DNA of 36,551 bases from Saprospiraceae bacterium (GCA_022841345.1 JALHRR010000050.1:1-36551), one strand, 5' to 3'; shown: positions 1 through 8,806, counted from the stretch's first letter. The notes: generated from the sequence alone by a model not told the origin. Numbers and translations: made by a program.

Positions 1-2
1 AA

Positions 3-110
3 TTCTATAACGCAAAGCGCCCCCCGGGAAATAAAGCTTTTGCTGATGGTCTGGATAGATTTGATGCCATTCTGATGGGATACAAATTAAAAAAAAGAAA
101 TGTGTCCTAA
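3..110 (+). CDS. 3' end of an unidentified gene (partial)
   Basis: An open frame enters from the left edge and runs 35 codons to a TAA. The visible tail is hydrophilic and ends in a basic stretch (KLKKRNVS). It contains RPPGNKAFADG followed by LDRFDAILMGYK, which reads like ordinary coding sequence. The other two forward frames meet stops (a TAA at once in one, a TGA within about 25 codons in the other). The frame points the same way as rlmH, and the following 420 bases are repeats. I do not recognise the family from so short a tail. Confidence 0.5.
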   Translation, partial: FYNAKRPPGNKAFADGLDRFDAILMGYKLKKRNVS

Positions 111-117
111 CCTCAGG

Positions 118-205
118 CTTTTGGCTGTTGGCGAGCAGCCTTTAACAGCCGCTGCTGGCTTCTGGCCACTAGCCTCTGGCTCAGCAGCCGAACAGCCAGC
201 TTTTG
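118..205 (+). repeat. 7-bp-periodic tract with AACAGCC separators
   Basis: Short near-repeats recur every 7 bases (GCTGGCT, TCTGGCC, ACTAGCC, TCTGGCT). AACAGCC occurs at both ends of the run. The same architecture precedes every hairpin array in this window, so I treat this as the 5' part of composite copy 1. No reading frame in it looks coding. Confidence 0.6.
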
Positions 206-226
206 CGAGCTTCTTATTACGAGAGG

Positions 227-483
227 GACGTCACTTTTGAAATCATAGATTTCAAAAATGTCACCTTTGCCGAAGGTAAAAGGCGTCACCACGGGTAGAG
301 ATTAGAGTCAGGGTGGGAGTTGAAGAAGAATTGCCAGAGCTGCTTGCTGCCTGCTCGTAATGAGCGCCAGCTGTCACCTCCGAAATAAATTGACTGCTAA
401 GCAGACAACTTATTTCGGAGATGTCACCTTTTGGCAAAGCCAAAAGATGTCACCTTGCAAGCGCAGCGCAGCAAGGCGTCACC
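227..483 (+). repeat. Hairpin array, composite copy 1 (two sub-arrays)
   Basis: Sub-array one (227-290) has a perfect 9-bp stem TTTTGAAAT/ATTTCAAAA and a shorter TTTGCC/GGTAAA hairpin. The separators are GACGTCAC, ATGTCACC and GGCGTCACC. Sub-array two (373-483) holds three hairpins: CTCCGAAATAA...TTATTTCGGAG, TTTTGGC-AAA-GCCAAAA, and CTTGC...GCAAG. Its separators are GTCACC, GATGTCACC, GATGTCACC and GGCGTCACC. Between the two lies a GAAGAAGAATTGCC stretch matching the leader of the other copies. This copy uses GTCACC where most others use ATCACC. It ends 52 bases before rlmH, so it could lie in that gene's 5' region. Confidence 0.7.
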
Positions 484-534
484 ACGTAATGACTAGAGTC
501 ACTTTATTGGACATTACAAAGTATTAATCACTAT

Positions 535-1008
535 ATGAAAATCGAATTGTGGGTCATTGGGAGGACAAAAGATAATTATCTCAAAGATGGAGAAGCGGAA
601 TATATCAAACGCATCAAAAGGTACATGGCGGTGGAAGTCATCACTATAGATATCCCTGCCTGGCCGGCATCCCTGACTCCGGCTGAGATTAAAATGAAGG
701 AAAGCCAATTGATTTTTGCAAAATTGAAGCCGGATGATTATCTGATCGCCCTGGATGAAAAAGGAGCTTTGGTCAAATCTGAAGAACTGGCACAGAAGCT
801 GCAATCCTGGATGAATGCCGGCTACAAGCGACTTGTATTTTTGGTTGGTGGAGCCTGGGGGATCGACGATACTTTGAAACAAAGATCTAATTGGCAGCTT
901 TCATTGTCAAAGCTTACCTTTACGCACCAGATGGTGCGCCTGATTTTTTTGGAGCAAGTCTACAGAGCATTCAGTATTTTAAACAATGAACCTTATCATA
1001 ATTCCTGA
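535..1008 (+). CDS. rlmH: 23S rRNA (pseudouridine-1915-N3) methyltransferase RlmH
   Basis: This 157-residue protein matches the usual RlmH length and is a single SPOUT-fold methyltransferase. Known family function: the homodimer methylates pseudouridine 1915 in helix 69 of 23S rRNA on assembled 70S ribosomes, using S-adenosylmethionine. Visible landmarks are the N-terminal MKIELWVIG strand, the DYLIALDEKG segment, the cofactor-binding VGGAWG loop near residues 104-109, and the C-terminal LEQVYRAF...EPYH motif that carries substrate-contacting residues in the family. The ATG at 535 is the natural start. A rhomboid gene begins 3 bases after the stop, so the two are probably co-transcribed. The upstream region is a repeat and hairpin element. 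Confidence 0.95.
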   Translation: MKIELWVIGRTKDNYLKDGEAEYIKRIKRYMAVEVITIDIPAWPASLTPAEIKMKESQLIFAKLKPDDYLIALDEKGALVKSEELAQKLQSWMNAGYKRLVFLVGGAWGIDDTLKQRSNWQLSLSKLTFTHQMVRLIFLEQVYRAFSILNNEPYHNS

Positions 1009-1011
1009 AGT

Positions 1012-1644
1012 ATGACTATCAGTATCACGATTATTATTGTAGCAGTCTGTGTATTAATATCTTATATCTGTTTTGGCAATCAGGAATTGTTCCATAAACT
1101 CAAACACTGGCCTTATGCTGAAGTGAGAGAGAAGGAATGGTACCGCCTCATAAGTTCCGGATTTATACATGGCAGCTGGATGCATTTGCTGATAAATATG
1201 TTTGTTTTCTGGCAATTCGGAGAAGTGGTGGAAGCACGATTTAGGGTAGAGTTTGGATTGCTTTGGGGTAATCTGTTTTATACCCTGTTGTTTCTGGTTA
1301 CAATAGTATTGGCAGATATACCGTCTTTGCTCAAGCATAAAGACAATGTATATTATTCTGCAGTAGGGGCTTCGGGAGCCGTGTCCGGCATTCTATTCGT
1401 CAATATTCTTTTCTATCCCTGGAACTTATTATACTTATATGCCATCATTCCGATTCCGGGGATTGTGGCGGGGGTATTATATCTGATATATTCTTCCTGG
1501 GCAAGCAAGAACAGCAGAGACAATATTGATCATGACGCGCATTTTTATGGTGCGTTGTTTGGTCTTTTGTTTACAGTGATGTTGAAACCTTCTTTGTTTG
1601 TGGACTTTATCAATCAATTGATGCATATACCATACTTTGATTGA
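1012..1644 (+). CDS. Rhomboid family intramembrane serine protease
   Basis: This 210-residue protein has about six hydrophobic segments and the rhomboid signatures. H58-x3-N62 lies in the HLLIN motif of the second segment. The GASG box holds the probable nucleophile Ser121, and His177 in DAHFYGALFG would complete the Ser-His dyad. Family members cleave transmembrane substrates within the lipid bilayer; the substrate here cannot be inferred. The start follows the rlmH stop by 3 bases, which suggests one transcript. It converges with the anti-sigma-like gene, leaving only about 15 bases between the two stops and no clear terminator hairpin. Confidence 0.9.
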   Translation: MTISITIIIVAVCVLISYICFGNQELFHKLKHWPYAEVREKEWYRLISSGFIHGSWMHLLINMFVFWQFGEVVEARFRVEFGLLWGNLFYTLLFLVTIVLADIPSLLKHKDNVYYSAVGASGAVSGILFVNILFYPWNLLYLYAIIPIPGIVAGVLYLIYSSWASKNSRDNIDHDAHFYGALFGLLFTVMLKPSLFVDFINQLMHIPYFD

Positions 1645-1659
1645 TGGGTGAAACGCTTG

Positions 1660-2169
1660 CTACTTCAGCACTTCCTCTGCATTTTTCAGTTCGCGGAGGT
1701 CGAATATCTTTTGAATAATGAGGAGCAGAAAAACGGCGCTAAGTCCTATGAGCGGCAAAGTCAAATGCTCAAATGGAAAATTGACTTCAGGGACCAGATT
1801 TGCGGGATCGATCCATGATGGGAGAGGGCTTGATTCACCTGAACTGAATAATGCGGAAATAATCACCAGAACCAGGAAGCAGGCTGCAACGATGTAGATG
1901 ATTTTCTTTCCGGGAGCAAATTTTTTCAGGATGGATACTTGTCTGGCACTCAGTTTTTGTTCCAGTTTGGAGATAGTTTTGTCAGTGAATCCGACCGGTG
2001 CAGGCTCTTCCACACTCTTATACAGGCTTTGGTGTAAGTTCATTACCAGTTGAAACTTCTCACGAAGAACCGGATCGGCAGCCAGCATTTCCTGCAATTC
2101 CTTTTCCTGCAAATCTGAGAGCTCGCCGGCGGCAAGTTGCCAAAGTTTTTTTTCTGTTTCAGTATTCAT
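1660..2169 (-). CDS. Membrane protein, probable anti-sigma factor partner
   Basis: This protein of about 169 residues has a soluble, charged N-terminal half (residues 1-85) and a transmembrane segment near residues 89-110 (IIYIVAACFLVLVIISALF). An extracytoplasmic loop and a second hydrophobic segment near 137-157 follow. The N-terminal part (AAGELSDLQEKELQEMLAADP) resembles the cytoplasmic region of Bacteroidota anti-sigma factors. I chose the ATG at 2169, two codons inside the longest frame: it has GGAGG 7 bases upstream and forms an ATGA overlap with the sigma gene stop, which suggests translational coupling. Regulation of the neighbouring sigma factor is inferred from this arrangement. 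No zinc-binding HxxxCxxC motif is visible. Confidence 0.7.
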   Translation of the reverse strand: MNTETEKKLWQLAAGELSDLQEKELQEMLAADPVLREKFQLVMNLHQSLYKSVEEPAPVGFTDKTISKLEQKLSARQVSILKKFAPGKKIIYIVAACFLVLVIISALFSSGESSPLPSWIDPANLVPEVNFPFEHLTLPLIGLSAVFLLLIIQKIFDLRELKNAEEVLK

Positions 2170-2726
2170 AGCCAATCCTCCTTTTTAAATCCGGGCTTAG
2201 ATTCCAGTATAGTTTTTAAACGCAATCTGGCCCGGTGAAGTTTAATTTTTACATTATTTGCCTCAATATCCATAATCTCTGCAATATCCTGCAGGTTCAT
2301 TTCATCAAAATAAAACAAACTCAATACTGTACCATCATCTGAAGACATACCAGCAATAGCAGATTTGAGCATAGAAATTTTGTCGTTGGACTGATCTGCA
2401 GTGCTATCTGAAGCTATATTCGCATAAGATGCATTGGGATCATCCAGTGAAACCTGCGTTAGTTTTCTTTTTCTGAGTCTGTTGAGAGCGGTTGTATAGA
2501 CAATTCTGTACAGCCATGTAGTGAACTTTGAATCGCCTCTGAAATTGATCAGATGATCATGCACTTTTATGAAGGCATCCTGAGCTACTTCTTCGGCTTC
2601 TTCTGCATTTTTCACAATCCTCAATGCCAGCGTATAAGCCAGATCCTGATAGCGGTCCACCAGCATGCGATACGCATGAATATTGCCCCGAAGGGTACTA
2701 TCTATCAGTTCGCGGTCATTCAGCAT
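2166..2726 (-). CDS. ECF-type RNA polymerase sigma factor
   Basis: This 186-residue sigma-70 family protein has region 2 at about residues 15-85. It includes DLAYTLALRIVKNAEEAEEVAQDAF and, in 2.3/2.4, FRGDSKFTTWLYRIVYTTALNRLRKR in pieces. Region 4 (about 120-175) carries the helix-turn-helix MNLQDIAEIMDIEANNVK and HRARLRLK. There is no region 1 or 3, as is usual for the ECF group. It directs RNA polymerase to a specific regulon that cannot be read from this window. The gene overlaps the membrane anti-sigma-like gene by 4 bases, giving the classic ECF sigma/anti-sigma layout. Confidence 0.9.
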   Translation of the reverse strand: MLNDRELIDSTLRGNIHAYRMLVDRYQDLAYTLALRIVKNAEEAEEVAQDAFIKVHDHLINFRGDSKFTTWLYRIVYTTALNRLRKRKLTQVSLDDPNASYANIASDSTADQSNDKISMLKSAIAGMSSDDGTVLSLFYFDEMNLQDIAEIMDIEANNVKIKLHRARLRLKTILESKPGFKKEDWL

Positions 2727-2879
2727 GTCGGCATCGGCTCATACAACTCATAGGACAACAATAGATTGAAGCAGGTTACACCGAAAGGTAGTTTATTTAC
2801 CGGAGATCCGGAATAGTTTTGAAGGAAATGCTAAAGATGAATGTATCCGGTTCGGATGCTGTTCTTTTTTTTATTTTTT

Positions 2880-3045
2880 GGGCATCCCCCGCGAGTTTCG
2901 AAGACTCACTCGCAGGGTCGCTATGTTGCGGGGCTCGCTGTTCGCTCGGCCCCGATACCGGTGGGGTTCGGCTGAGCTCACCCACCGGCATCGGGTCTGC
3001 TTCGCTGCGCTTCGCACCCCTTCACAGCGCTGATGCAAACTCCAT
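2880..3045. repeat. GC-rich multi-hairpin intergenic element
   Basis: This GC-rich island sits in an AT-rich setting. It contains a 15-bp stem CCCGATACCGGTGGG (2951-2965) with CCCACCGGCATCGGG (2981-2995), one mismatch and a 15-base loop. A second hairpin is GCGAGT...ACTCGC (2891-2913), and an outer GCATC/GATGC pair brackets the whole. No good coding frame is present. The layout suggests a mobile palindromic repeat or a structured bidirectional terminator. It fills the gap between the start of the sigma gene and the end of the ATC-hydrolase-like gene. Confidence 0.5.
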
Positions 3046-3076
3046 CTACCGGGTATGTAAAATTCAATAAGATTTT

Positions 3077-3712
3077 TTATTGCTCTTTTAGGATTTCCTT
3101 TTTAAATCTGAAGTCGCATATTTTTGCCCCATTTGCAATCGTTCCGGTTCGTTTAAGCTGGAGCCCGGCCATATTGGAGGTCATAAAATCTACCTCACAA
3201 AGGATGGGTGTGTATTTCCCATAGTTATGCTTTTTGAACAATTTGTGAATACCACATTCGATGATATCAAAACCATAACCTAATCCATAAGTCTTCTCTA
3301 TATCGGTGATAATATTGGCAACAAATCCATCGGGATGTGCATTTTGGCTTACTCTGTTATGGAGTATTTTGATTACCTTATTTGCCAGCCATGTGTTTGC
3401 CAATTTTGCCGGCAGGCGTTTTAGAAACTGTTGGAATTTGTTTTTTGGTCTGACAAAATCGGTGACTACTTCCAGGCAAATTTTTCTGATGGTTTCATAA
3501 TTTTCACCCTTCTCATCCAGCGTTTTAATCATCGCCAAAAAGTAGGAACTGACATCCAGTCGTTTGTCAAGAGGATTCCCGGAATCGGAAGCAAAGCTGA
3601 TATCATTTGAAATGATCGAATAGTGATTGTCCGTCTCTGTTATTATTTTACTGAACTCGCTAGGAAAGTTATATTGGAGGGCGTGGAAGAAGTATTTTTT
3701 GTAGGAGGGCAT
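3077..3712 (-). CDS. L-2-amino-thiazoline-4-carboxylic acid hydrolase-like protein
   Basis: This 211-residue cytoplasmic protein has no signal peptide or membrane segment. The C-terminal half fits the ATC hydrolase family: GYGFDIIECGIHKLFKKHN, then YTPILCEVDF, and a terminal block ending KICDFRF, where the family usually shows a conserved CDFRF. The founding member cleaves a thiazoline ring on a bacterial route to L-cysteine, but most homologues have no tested activity. The two conserved cysteines (in ECGIH and CDFRF) are present. The gene stands alone, with 105 bases to the large helicase gene upstream. I am fairly sure of the family and unsure of the substrate. Confidence 0.75.
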   Translation of the reverse strand: MPSYKKYFFHALQYNFPSEFSKIITETDNHYSIISNDISFASDSGNPLDKRLDVSSYFLAMIKTLDEKGENYETIRKICLEVVTDFVRPKNKFQQFLKRLPAKLANTWLANKVIKILHNRVSQNAHPDGFVANIITDIEKTYGLGYGFDIIECGIHKLFKKHNYGKYTPILCEVDFMTSNMAGLQLKRTGTIANGAKICDFRFKKEILKEQ

Positions 3713-3817
3713 TTTGAAAGTTTAAATTACTAACATTCTTTTGTTGAACCGTTAATATTTATGAAGCATTGAAGGCAAATTTACTCGGTTTATGTTGGAG
3801 TTAAATTTAGGTAGTTT

Positions 3818-6802
3818 TTACACGATTCGTTCTTCCAACAGATCTTTCCATATAATAAATCCCTTTTTGATATCCAAATAGTCATGTAAAATACGGCTAA
3901 AATTCTGAGGTTGATTTGTAAGGAATGCCTGTCTGCCTTTATTTCTGATAATTCCCAAATGCTCATCAACTTCTTTTAATTTGGATTTTAACAGGTGAAG
4001 ATCTTTAGGGAAATGCCATATATAAGTTGCTTCCTCAGTGTCTAAAGTCTCTAATACAATATGAAAGCCATTTGTTCCTGTCAAAAGAAATACAAAGGAA
4101 AAAGGAGCCAGGACATAACGAACTTTTAAAATGCTTTTATCATGCCGATGAGCTAAATAATGAAGTTGTTTTTGATGTTTGTATTTGCCAAGTTTTAAAA
4201 TATCTTCTAATAATTCTTCGCCTGACTTGTAAAGTAAATTGCTGTCAACATTTTGAAGTTGATTGATATTTGAAGGATTTTGAGAATGAAGAGCTTTTTT
4301 GCCGATAATATGCTTTGTGACGAAAGTAAATCTCACGCTCTCAATTAGTTCCTGATTGATGCTCTCAATATCGGCTGAAGTAGCCAATTGAGATACCAAC
4401 TTTTCCTCTTCAAATTCCGCATAAATATTTATATTGACTTTGGACGCACCCAAAGCTCTTGCAAAGTAAGGTTTCAGGACTTCAAATTCCTGTCTAACTT
4501 CAAGATTTTCAATTTCAAATTCCAGTTGTTGTTTCAGTTCATTAATTGTGTAAAGAAAGGCAATGCTTCCATAACGAAACTCCAGCTCCGAAACCGGAAT
4601 TTTTATTTCTTTTTCAACGGTGAGAATTTTTGGTTTTTCATAGACCTCATCTGGCTCATCAAATAGTGTAGCTTGTTTTTCAATCTTTCTGTAATAGGTA
4701 TTTCTTTTGAGGAACAGCTTATTGAGATAGTCAATTTTTATATCTCTGTAATCATAGATTGTGGGTGCAATTTCTGAACGTTGCACTCTGCCAATGTATT
4801 GAATCAGTTTACCTTTGAATGAAAATGGATATACAAGAAAAAGGCAATTCGCATTTTGCAAATCTGATCCTTCACCAAAAAATTGTCCGGTGGTAATCAG
4901 GACCTGATAATTGCCTTCATTCAATATTTTCCATTTAGTTTTTCTGTTATTTTCAGTGTCATCTCCGCATAATGTAATTGTCTCATGCGATTGTTTAAGA
5001 TACTGATAGAGTGAGTCGATATGTTCTTTTCTTTCAGTAATGATGACTACTTTTTTTCCTTGCTTGAGTTCGTAGGTGATATCTTTCAATATTAATCTGT
5101 TACGGGAAGAATCGTGAATCAGAATTTTGGAAAGGGTCTCAAAAGTGTCAGTCCTGGAATTAAATGGTACCGCCAGATCAGTCAATCTGACAATAATCTT
5201 TGGTCGTTTGGAATTCCGAATTTGGTTCGGCTTAATTTCAGCGATTATATCACCCAGGTGAATGAAAATGAGTTTCTCATCATTGTTTTTTCTAAATGGG
5301 GTGGCGGTTAAACCATAAAGATGATATGTTTTCAATTTCGAGATAGTATTTCGAAAAGTTTCAGCAGGGATGTGATGGCATTCATCCAAAATGATTGTTC
5401 CGAAATTTGATTTCAATATCTCACTTTCATTTTTATTAATCTCCTTTGATAAACTCTGAATCGTTGCAATTGTGATTTTGCTGCCTAATTTATATTTGCC
5501 CTGTCCAACTTTTCCAATCTCGTGTTTAGGGATGCCGAGAAACGTTTCTATTCTTTCAATCCATTGTTCAAGTAATTGTTTTCGATGAACTATGATCAAA
5601 GCCGGCTGCTGTTTTTCTGCTATTATTTTTAATGCAACAATTGTTTTTCCTGAACCAGGTGGAGCTACAATCACACCCAAATCTTTTTTAGCAATTGCAT
5701 CAATCACAGTTTGCTGATGCTCTCTTAAAGTGGCATTGAATATATATTGCACTGTGTTTGGCCGTTGCCTTTGGTCAATAAAATCATGATCGATTTTATT
5801 CTCTCTGCAAAATCGAATGAGTTTGCCAATGAAACCTCTTGGAATAATAACTTCATTTTCTGTCTCTTCTACAAATTTGAAGAAACGATTAGTTCCAGAA
5901 GTGTTCCGACCTGTTCTCTTCCTGATAATGAACTCTGAATTTGCAAAATTTAATTCTTCCTTCAGATAATTAATCAAAGGTGAGGTCATCCCGACTCTGT
6001 TTATCTGCACCTGATTATTTAATAAAATGATCAGTTTTCCATTACTTATTTTGCTTACAATTGATGGAGAAGCGTTTGGGATGTCTTGATAAAGTTTGTC
6101 CAATTGAGTACTGGTAATTCTTTTTATTTTTTCTAAAAACGCATATTGATCTTCAAAAGGGACTTGATTCTTTGGATCGATAAAGCAGCTATTACCCTGC
6201 TCAAAGGTTTTCTTATATAGTGGCAGGGCAATTAAATTTCCCAATCCTTTACCTGAAAGAAAATCCTGATTTGGAAATACGCGGTCAAAACTAGAACCCT
6301 TATCAAATTGAGAGAAAATGCCGGCTTGTTCTAATATTGTAATTATGATTTTTCTGCTTTTAACAGCAGGATAGGGTTGATCAAAAAATATCCAAACATG
6401 GCCCCCATTACCAGATCGGGAGCGTTCGAGATAAGCGGGAATATCCTTTTCATTACAAGCGTTTAGAAATTTTCGTGCATCATTTATCCAATCTGATTCG
6501 TCAAAATCTGCAGCAAGAAAATGCGATGTGTTATTGGATAATAACGGATAAATTCCGATTAATTGCTCGCCTCTGAGATGTTTTGCAATCTCCTTATCTG
6601 TGAGATTTTGGTATGTTTTATCCTTGTAGTTCTGAAAAGTCCCGCCACTCTTTTTATGTGCCCGATACAAATAAGGATCGAAAGAGTAGGATGGCATATA
6701 TCCACTTTTATTTTCTTTCTCCCACCGAATTGCAAACACGTCTTCTCTGCCTTTGAAGACAGATTTGAAGATTCGGATTTGATTGGAGAAAATGTCGTCC
6801 AT
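3818..6802 (-). CDS. Primase-like (AEP) plus SF2 helicase fusion, TOTE-type conflict protein
   Basis: This 994-residue protein has three parts. Residues 1-200 look like an archaeo-eukaryotic-primase-type domain, with a D99-F-D101 metal-binding pair and an SGNGGH (130-135) nucleotide-binding motif, then SFDRVFPNQ and GLGNLIALPL. Residues 355-680 are a superfamily 2 helicase: Walker A APPGSGKT (380-387), Walker B DECH (473-476), TATP (499-502) and motif VI QYIGRVQR (668-675). Residues 690-994 match nothing I know. The primase-plus-helicase pairing is described for TOTE conflict systems, proposed anti-invader systems; a defence role here is inferred. The gene is solitary and no separate nuclease gene is adjacent. 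The start is the ATG at 6802. A DNA repair role is the main alternative. Confidence 0.8.
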   Translation of the reverse strand: MDDIFSNQIRIFKSVFKGREDVFAIRWEKENKSGYMPSYSFDPYLYRAHKKSGGTFQNYKDKTYQNLTDKEIAKHLRGEQLIGIYPLLSNNTSHFLAADFDESDWINDARKFLNACNEKDIPAYLERSRSGNGGHVWIFFDQPYPAVKSRKIIITILEQAGIFSQFDKGSSFDRVFPNQDFLSGKGLGNLIALPLYKKTFEQGNSCFIDPKNQVPFEDQYAFLEKIKRITSTQLDKLYQDIPNASPSIVSKISNGKLIILLNNQVQINRVGMTSPLINYLKEELNFANSEFIIRKRTGRNTSGTNRFFKFVEETENEVIIPRGFIGKLIRFCRENKIDHDFIDQRQRPNTVQYIFNATLREHQQTVIDAIAKKDLGVIVAPPGSGKTIVALKIIAEKQQPALIIVHRKQLLEQWIERIETFLGIPKHEIGKVGQGKYKLGSKITIATIQSLSKEINKNESEILKSNFGTIILDECHHIPAETFRNTISKLKTYHLYGLTATPFRKNNDEKLIFIHLGDIIAEIKPNQIRNSKRPKIIVRLTDLAVPFNSRTDTFETLSKILIHDSSRNRLILKDITYELKQGKKVVIITERKEHIDSLYQYLKQSHETITLCGDDTENNRKTKWKILNEGNYQVLITTGQFFGEGSDLQNANCLFLVYPFSFKGKLIQYIGRVQRSEIAPTIYDYRDIKIDYLNKLFLKRNTYYRKIEKQATLFDEPDEVYEKPKILTVEKEIKIPVSELEFRYGSIAFLYTINELKQQLEFEIENLEVRQEFEVLKPYFARALGASKVNINIYAEFEEEKLVSQLATSADIESINQELIESVRFTFVTKHIIGKKALHSQNPSNINQLQNVDSNLLYKSGEELLEDILKLGKYKHQKQLHYLAHRHDKSILKVRYVLAPFSFVFLLTGTNGFHIVLETLDTEEATYIWHFPKDLHLLKSKLKEVDEHLGIIRNKGRQAFLTNQPQNFSRILHDYLDIKKGFIIWKDLLEERIV

Positions 6803-7060
6803 TGCAATTAGAAGAGATTGAAGTGCAGGTAATTAAATTGATGACTCAATGCGAAAATAGCAATTTATACCTGATATGCACACTATCGTTGAACTTCGTA
6901 CGGAGTACTTTAGATGGAGCTTCGTTTACCGCGGGTTGCGTTTTACTGGCCCTGGGTTATCCACGTTAAACTATGTGTGGATTTCTTTAGACTACTTGAT
7001 ATCCTTTATGTGTATTGATTTTTTTGCGTAAATTATGTATTGAAGCAAATTGAACTTTGA
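6803..7060. other. Intergenic stretch with a possible degraded repeat
   Basis: No gene is visible. About 6886-6995 has higher GC than its surroundings and short dyads such as CGTACGGAGTAC, followed by GCGTTTTACTGGCCCTGG. It looks like a fragment of a dispersed palindromic repeat, but I see no second copy in this window. Confidence 0.25.
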
Positions 7061-7696
7061 TCAATAATTACCTCGAGCCCATTCCATCGTAGGTGCCATC
7101 CACTCTTTCATGGCTTTGTATAAGAACCCATGATTAAGGCCAGTGTTGACTTCTATTTCTTTGAAATGGGTGATGGTGCATGTAGAATTTTCCTTTCTTG
7201 CTATCGCAGATACACCGAATGGGTCGGTTCTTTCATAAATATTCAGAATATTTCCGCAAAAATTGATGTCAGGAATTTCTTCCATATCACTATCCATGAA
7301 ACACCCGATTAGGACAAAATTGAGATCCGGATTTTCTGCAATAGTAGAGACATATTGAGCGATGTATCCACCTTTTGAGATTCCCACGACCGTAATATTT
7401 TGGGCTTTGAGGCCGGTGGATAGTAAGCTGTCGATCTGTCGAACAACTCCCTGCGCATATTCGCGGACATTCACATTTCCGTTTCTTTTTTCGCTGATCA
7501 CTTTGAAACCGTTTTTTTGAAATTCAGAAATGATTTCATTGTATTCAGCTCGGCCGTATTCGGGGTGAGCGTCGTTTAGTTCATGCTCTTCGAGGAATCT
7601 GTTGTGGAGGAAGAAGATGTAGCGTACATTGTTCTTATTTTCGCAGGAAAATAAAGTGCCGCAGAACAAGATGCTTAGCAGGAGATATGATTTCAT
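7061..7696 (-). CDS. Lipoprotein alpha/beta hydrolase
   Basis: With the start at ATG 7696 this is a 211-residue protein. It opens MKSYLLLSILFCGTLFSC, a lipoprotein signal with the lipobox cysteine in LFSC. A longer frame begins at ATG 7774, which forms an ATGA overlap with the upstream gene, but that start would place 26 odd residues before the signal. The hydrolase landmarks are the nucleophile elbow G-I-S-K-G in TVVGISKGGYIAQYV, an acid candidate in ERTDPFG, and a C-terminal catalytic His in GLNHGFLYKAM. The substrate is unknown. It is the last gene of the probable unit headed by the giant exported protein. Confidence 0.65.
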   Translation of the reverse strand: MKSYLLLSILFCGTLFSCENKNNVRYIFFLHNRFLEEHELNDAHPEYGRAEYNEIISEFQKNGFKVISEKRNGNVNVREYAQGVVRQIDSLLSTGLKAQNITVVGISKGGYIAQYVSTIAENPDLNFVLIGCFMDSDMEEIPDINFCGNILNIYERTDPFGVSAIARKENSTCTITHFKEIEVNTGLNHGFLYKAMKEWMAPTMEWARGNY

Positions 7697-7770
7697 CTTG
7701 TTTGAAGAGTAAGAAATTCTGTTACTATCTGGACCATGAATTACAATTTTATAACAAATATCATACCCAT

Positions 7771-8805
7771 TCATGATTTATCTTCCTCGACCTTTTCATA
7801 AATATGTAATTGGTGACCTATATCCAGGCAAAATATTTTATCCCCGGTGACTTGTATTTCTTTAAGACCTGCTTTTCGACCTGCCACCTCTTCATACCAA
7901 AGCAGATCCAATGTATTATAGTCAAGTACACCAACATGAGTACTATTGATATAATCCATGGCTCCAACAAAAAATATTTTATCATCAAGATATTTCCATA
8001 AGCCCATTTTGAGATTGGCTTCAAATAAACTTTCTATTCTATGATTGCGGATAATTCTACCTGTTTTACCATCGATCTCTACCAATGGACTGTTTGCCTT
8101 GTGATGAGAACTCTTCATACCCCAAATACTTAAGATGGTTTGTTTTTCTTCAATGATTGAAATATGGGTATTGTGCAAAGGAAGTGATTCAGGTAATTCA
8201 ATTATAATATCACCGGTATGAATATCCAAAGCAATGAGTTTTGTTATGTCCTGATTTTCTCCTCCTCTGTAGAGTACTACCCACAATTTTTCTTCTATTA
8301 CTCCCAGTAATTTTCGGATTTCTCCGAAGGAATTTAGGTAGACTTCCCATTCGTATTCTCCAGAGAGGAGAGAGAGAGCTTGTATAGTTGAGTTAGGAAA
8401 TTTATGAAAGAACAAAAATTTATTATAAAATGCAGAAGGATAGTTTCCATTAAATTTCGCATTGAAAACTTCTAAGTGATTTCCTGAATTTGTATCAAAA
8501 TAGGAGTAATTAAAAGTTTCAGTTCTAGCAAGTTTTATAGTTTCATCAATCTGGAAATTCATTAAGCCAGTAAAATGGTCTGTGACAAGAATTAGTTTCT
8601 GACCATAATCTTTATACCAATATATTTTAGTTTTAGTCGTGACGTTTAATAATCCGTTTTCATCCATAAATCCGCCTATAACTTCCTCGTTTGGGATTAA
8701 AAACTCCAGACTATCTAAAAATAGCTTATTGCTCCAATGTAATAGATGTTGATTAGATGCAAAAAAATATATTACATCAGCTATATTATGGCTTAGATTA
8801 TACAA
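7771..8805 (-). CDS. Beta-propeller-like protein of unknown function, immunity candidate
   Basis: This 344-residue protein has no signal peptide. Repeating strands suggest PQQ-like or WD-like blades, for example TKLIALDIHTGDIIIELPES, PLVEIDGKTGRIIRNHRI and HVGVLDYNTLDLLWYEEVAG. Each has the D-x-x-T-G or similar turn typical of PQQ-type repeats. The start appears to be a TTG at 8805, one base after the stop of the giant toxin-like gene; no earlier ATG exists before an in-frame stop. Its 3' end overlaps the next frame by ATGA. A cytosolic protein placed directly after a C-terminal nuclease toxin is where an immunity protein is expected, but that is inference, since the fold is not a known immunity family to me. 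Confidence 0.6.
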   Translation of the reverse strand: MYNLSHNIADVIYFFASNQHLLHWSNKLFLDSLEFLIPNEEVIGGFMDENGLLNVTTKTKIYWYKDYGQKLILVTDHFTGLMNFQIDETIKLARTETFNYSYFDTNSGNHLEVFNAKFNGNYPSAFYNKFLFFHKFPNSTIQALSLLSGEYEWEVYLNSFGEIRKLLGVIEEKLWVVLYRGGENQDITKLIALDIHTGDIIIELPESLPLHNTHISIIEEKQTILSIWGMKSSHHKANSPLVEIDGKTGRIIRNHRIESLFEANLKMGLWKYLDDKIFFVGAMDYINSTHVGVLDYNTLDLLWYEEVAGRKAGLKEIQVTGDKIFCLDIGHQLHIYEKVEEDKS

Positions 8806-8806
8806 A

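Noticed and set aside
2819-3070. An 83-codon plus frame in the GC-rich island
   Set aside because: It lies across hairpins and has no domain-like sequence; GC-rich DNA is poor in stops.
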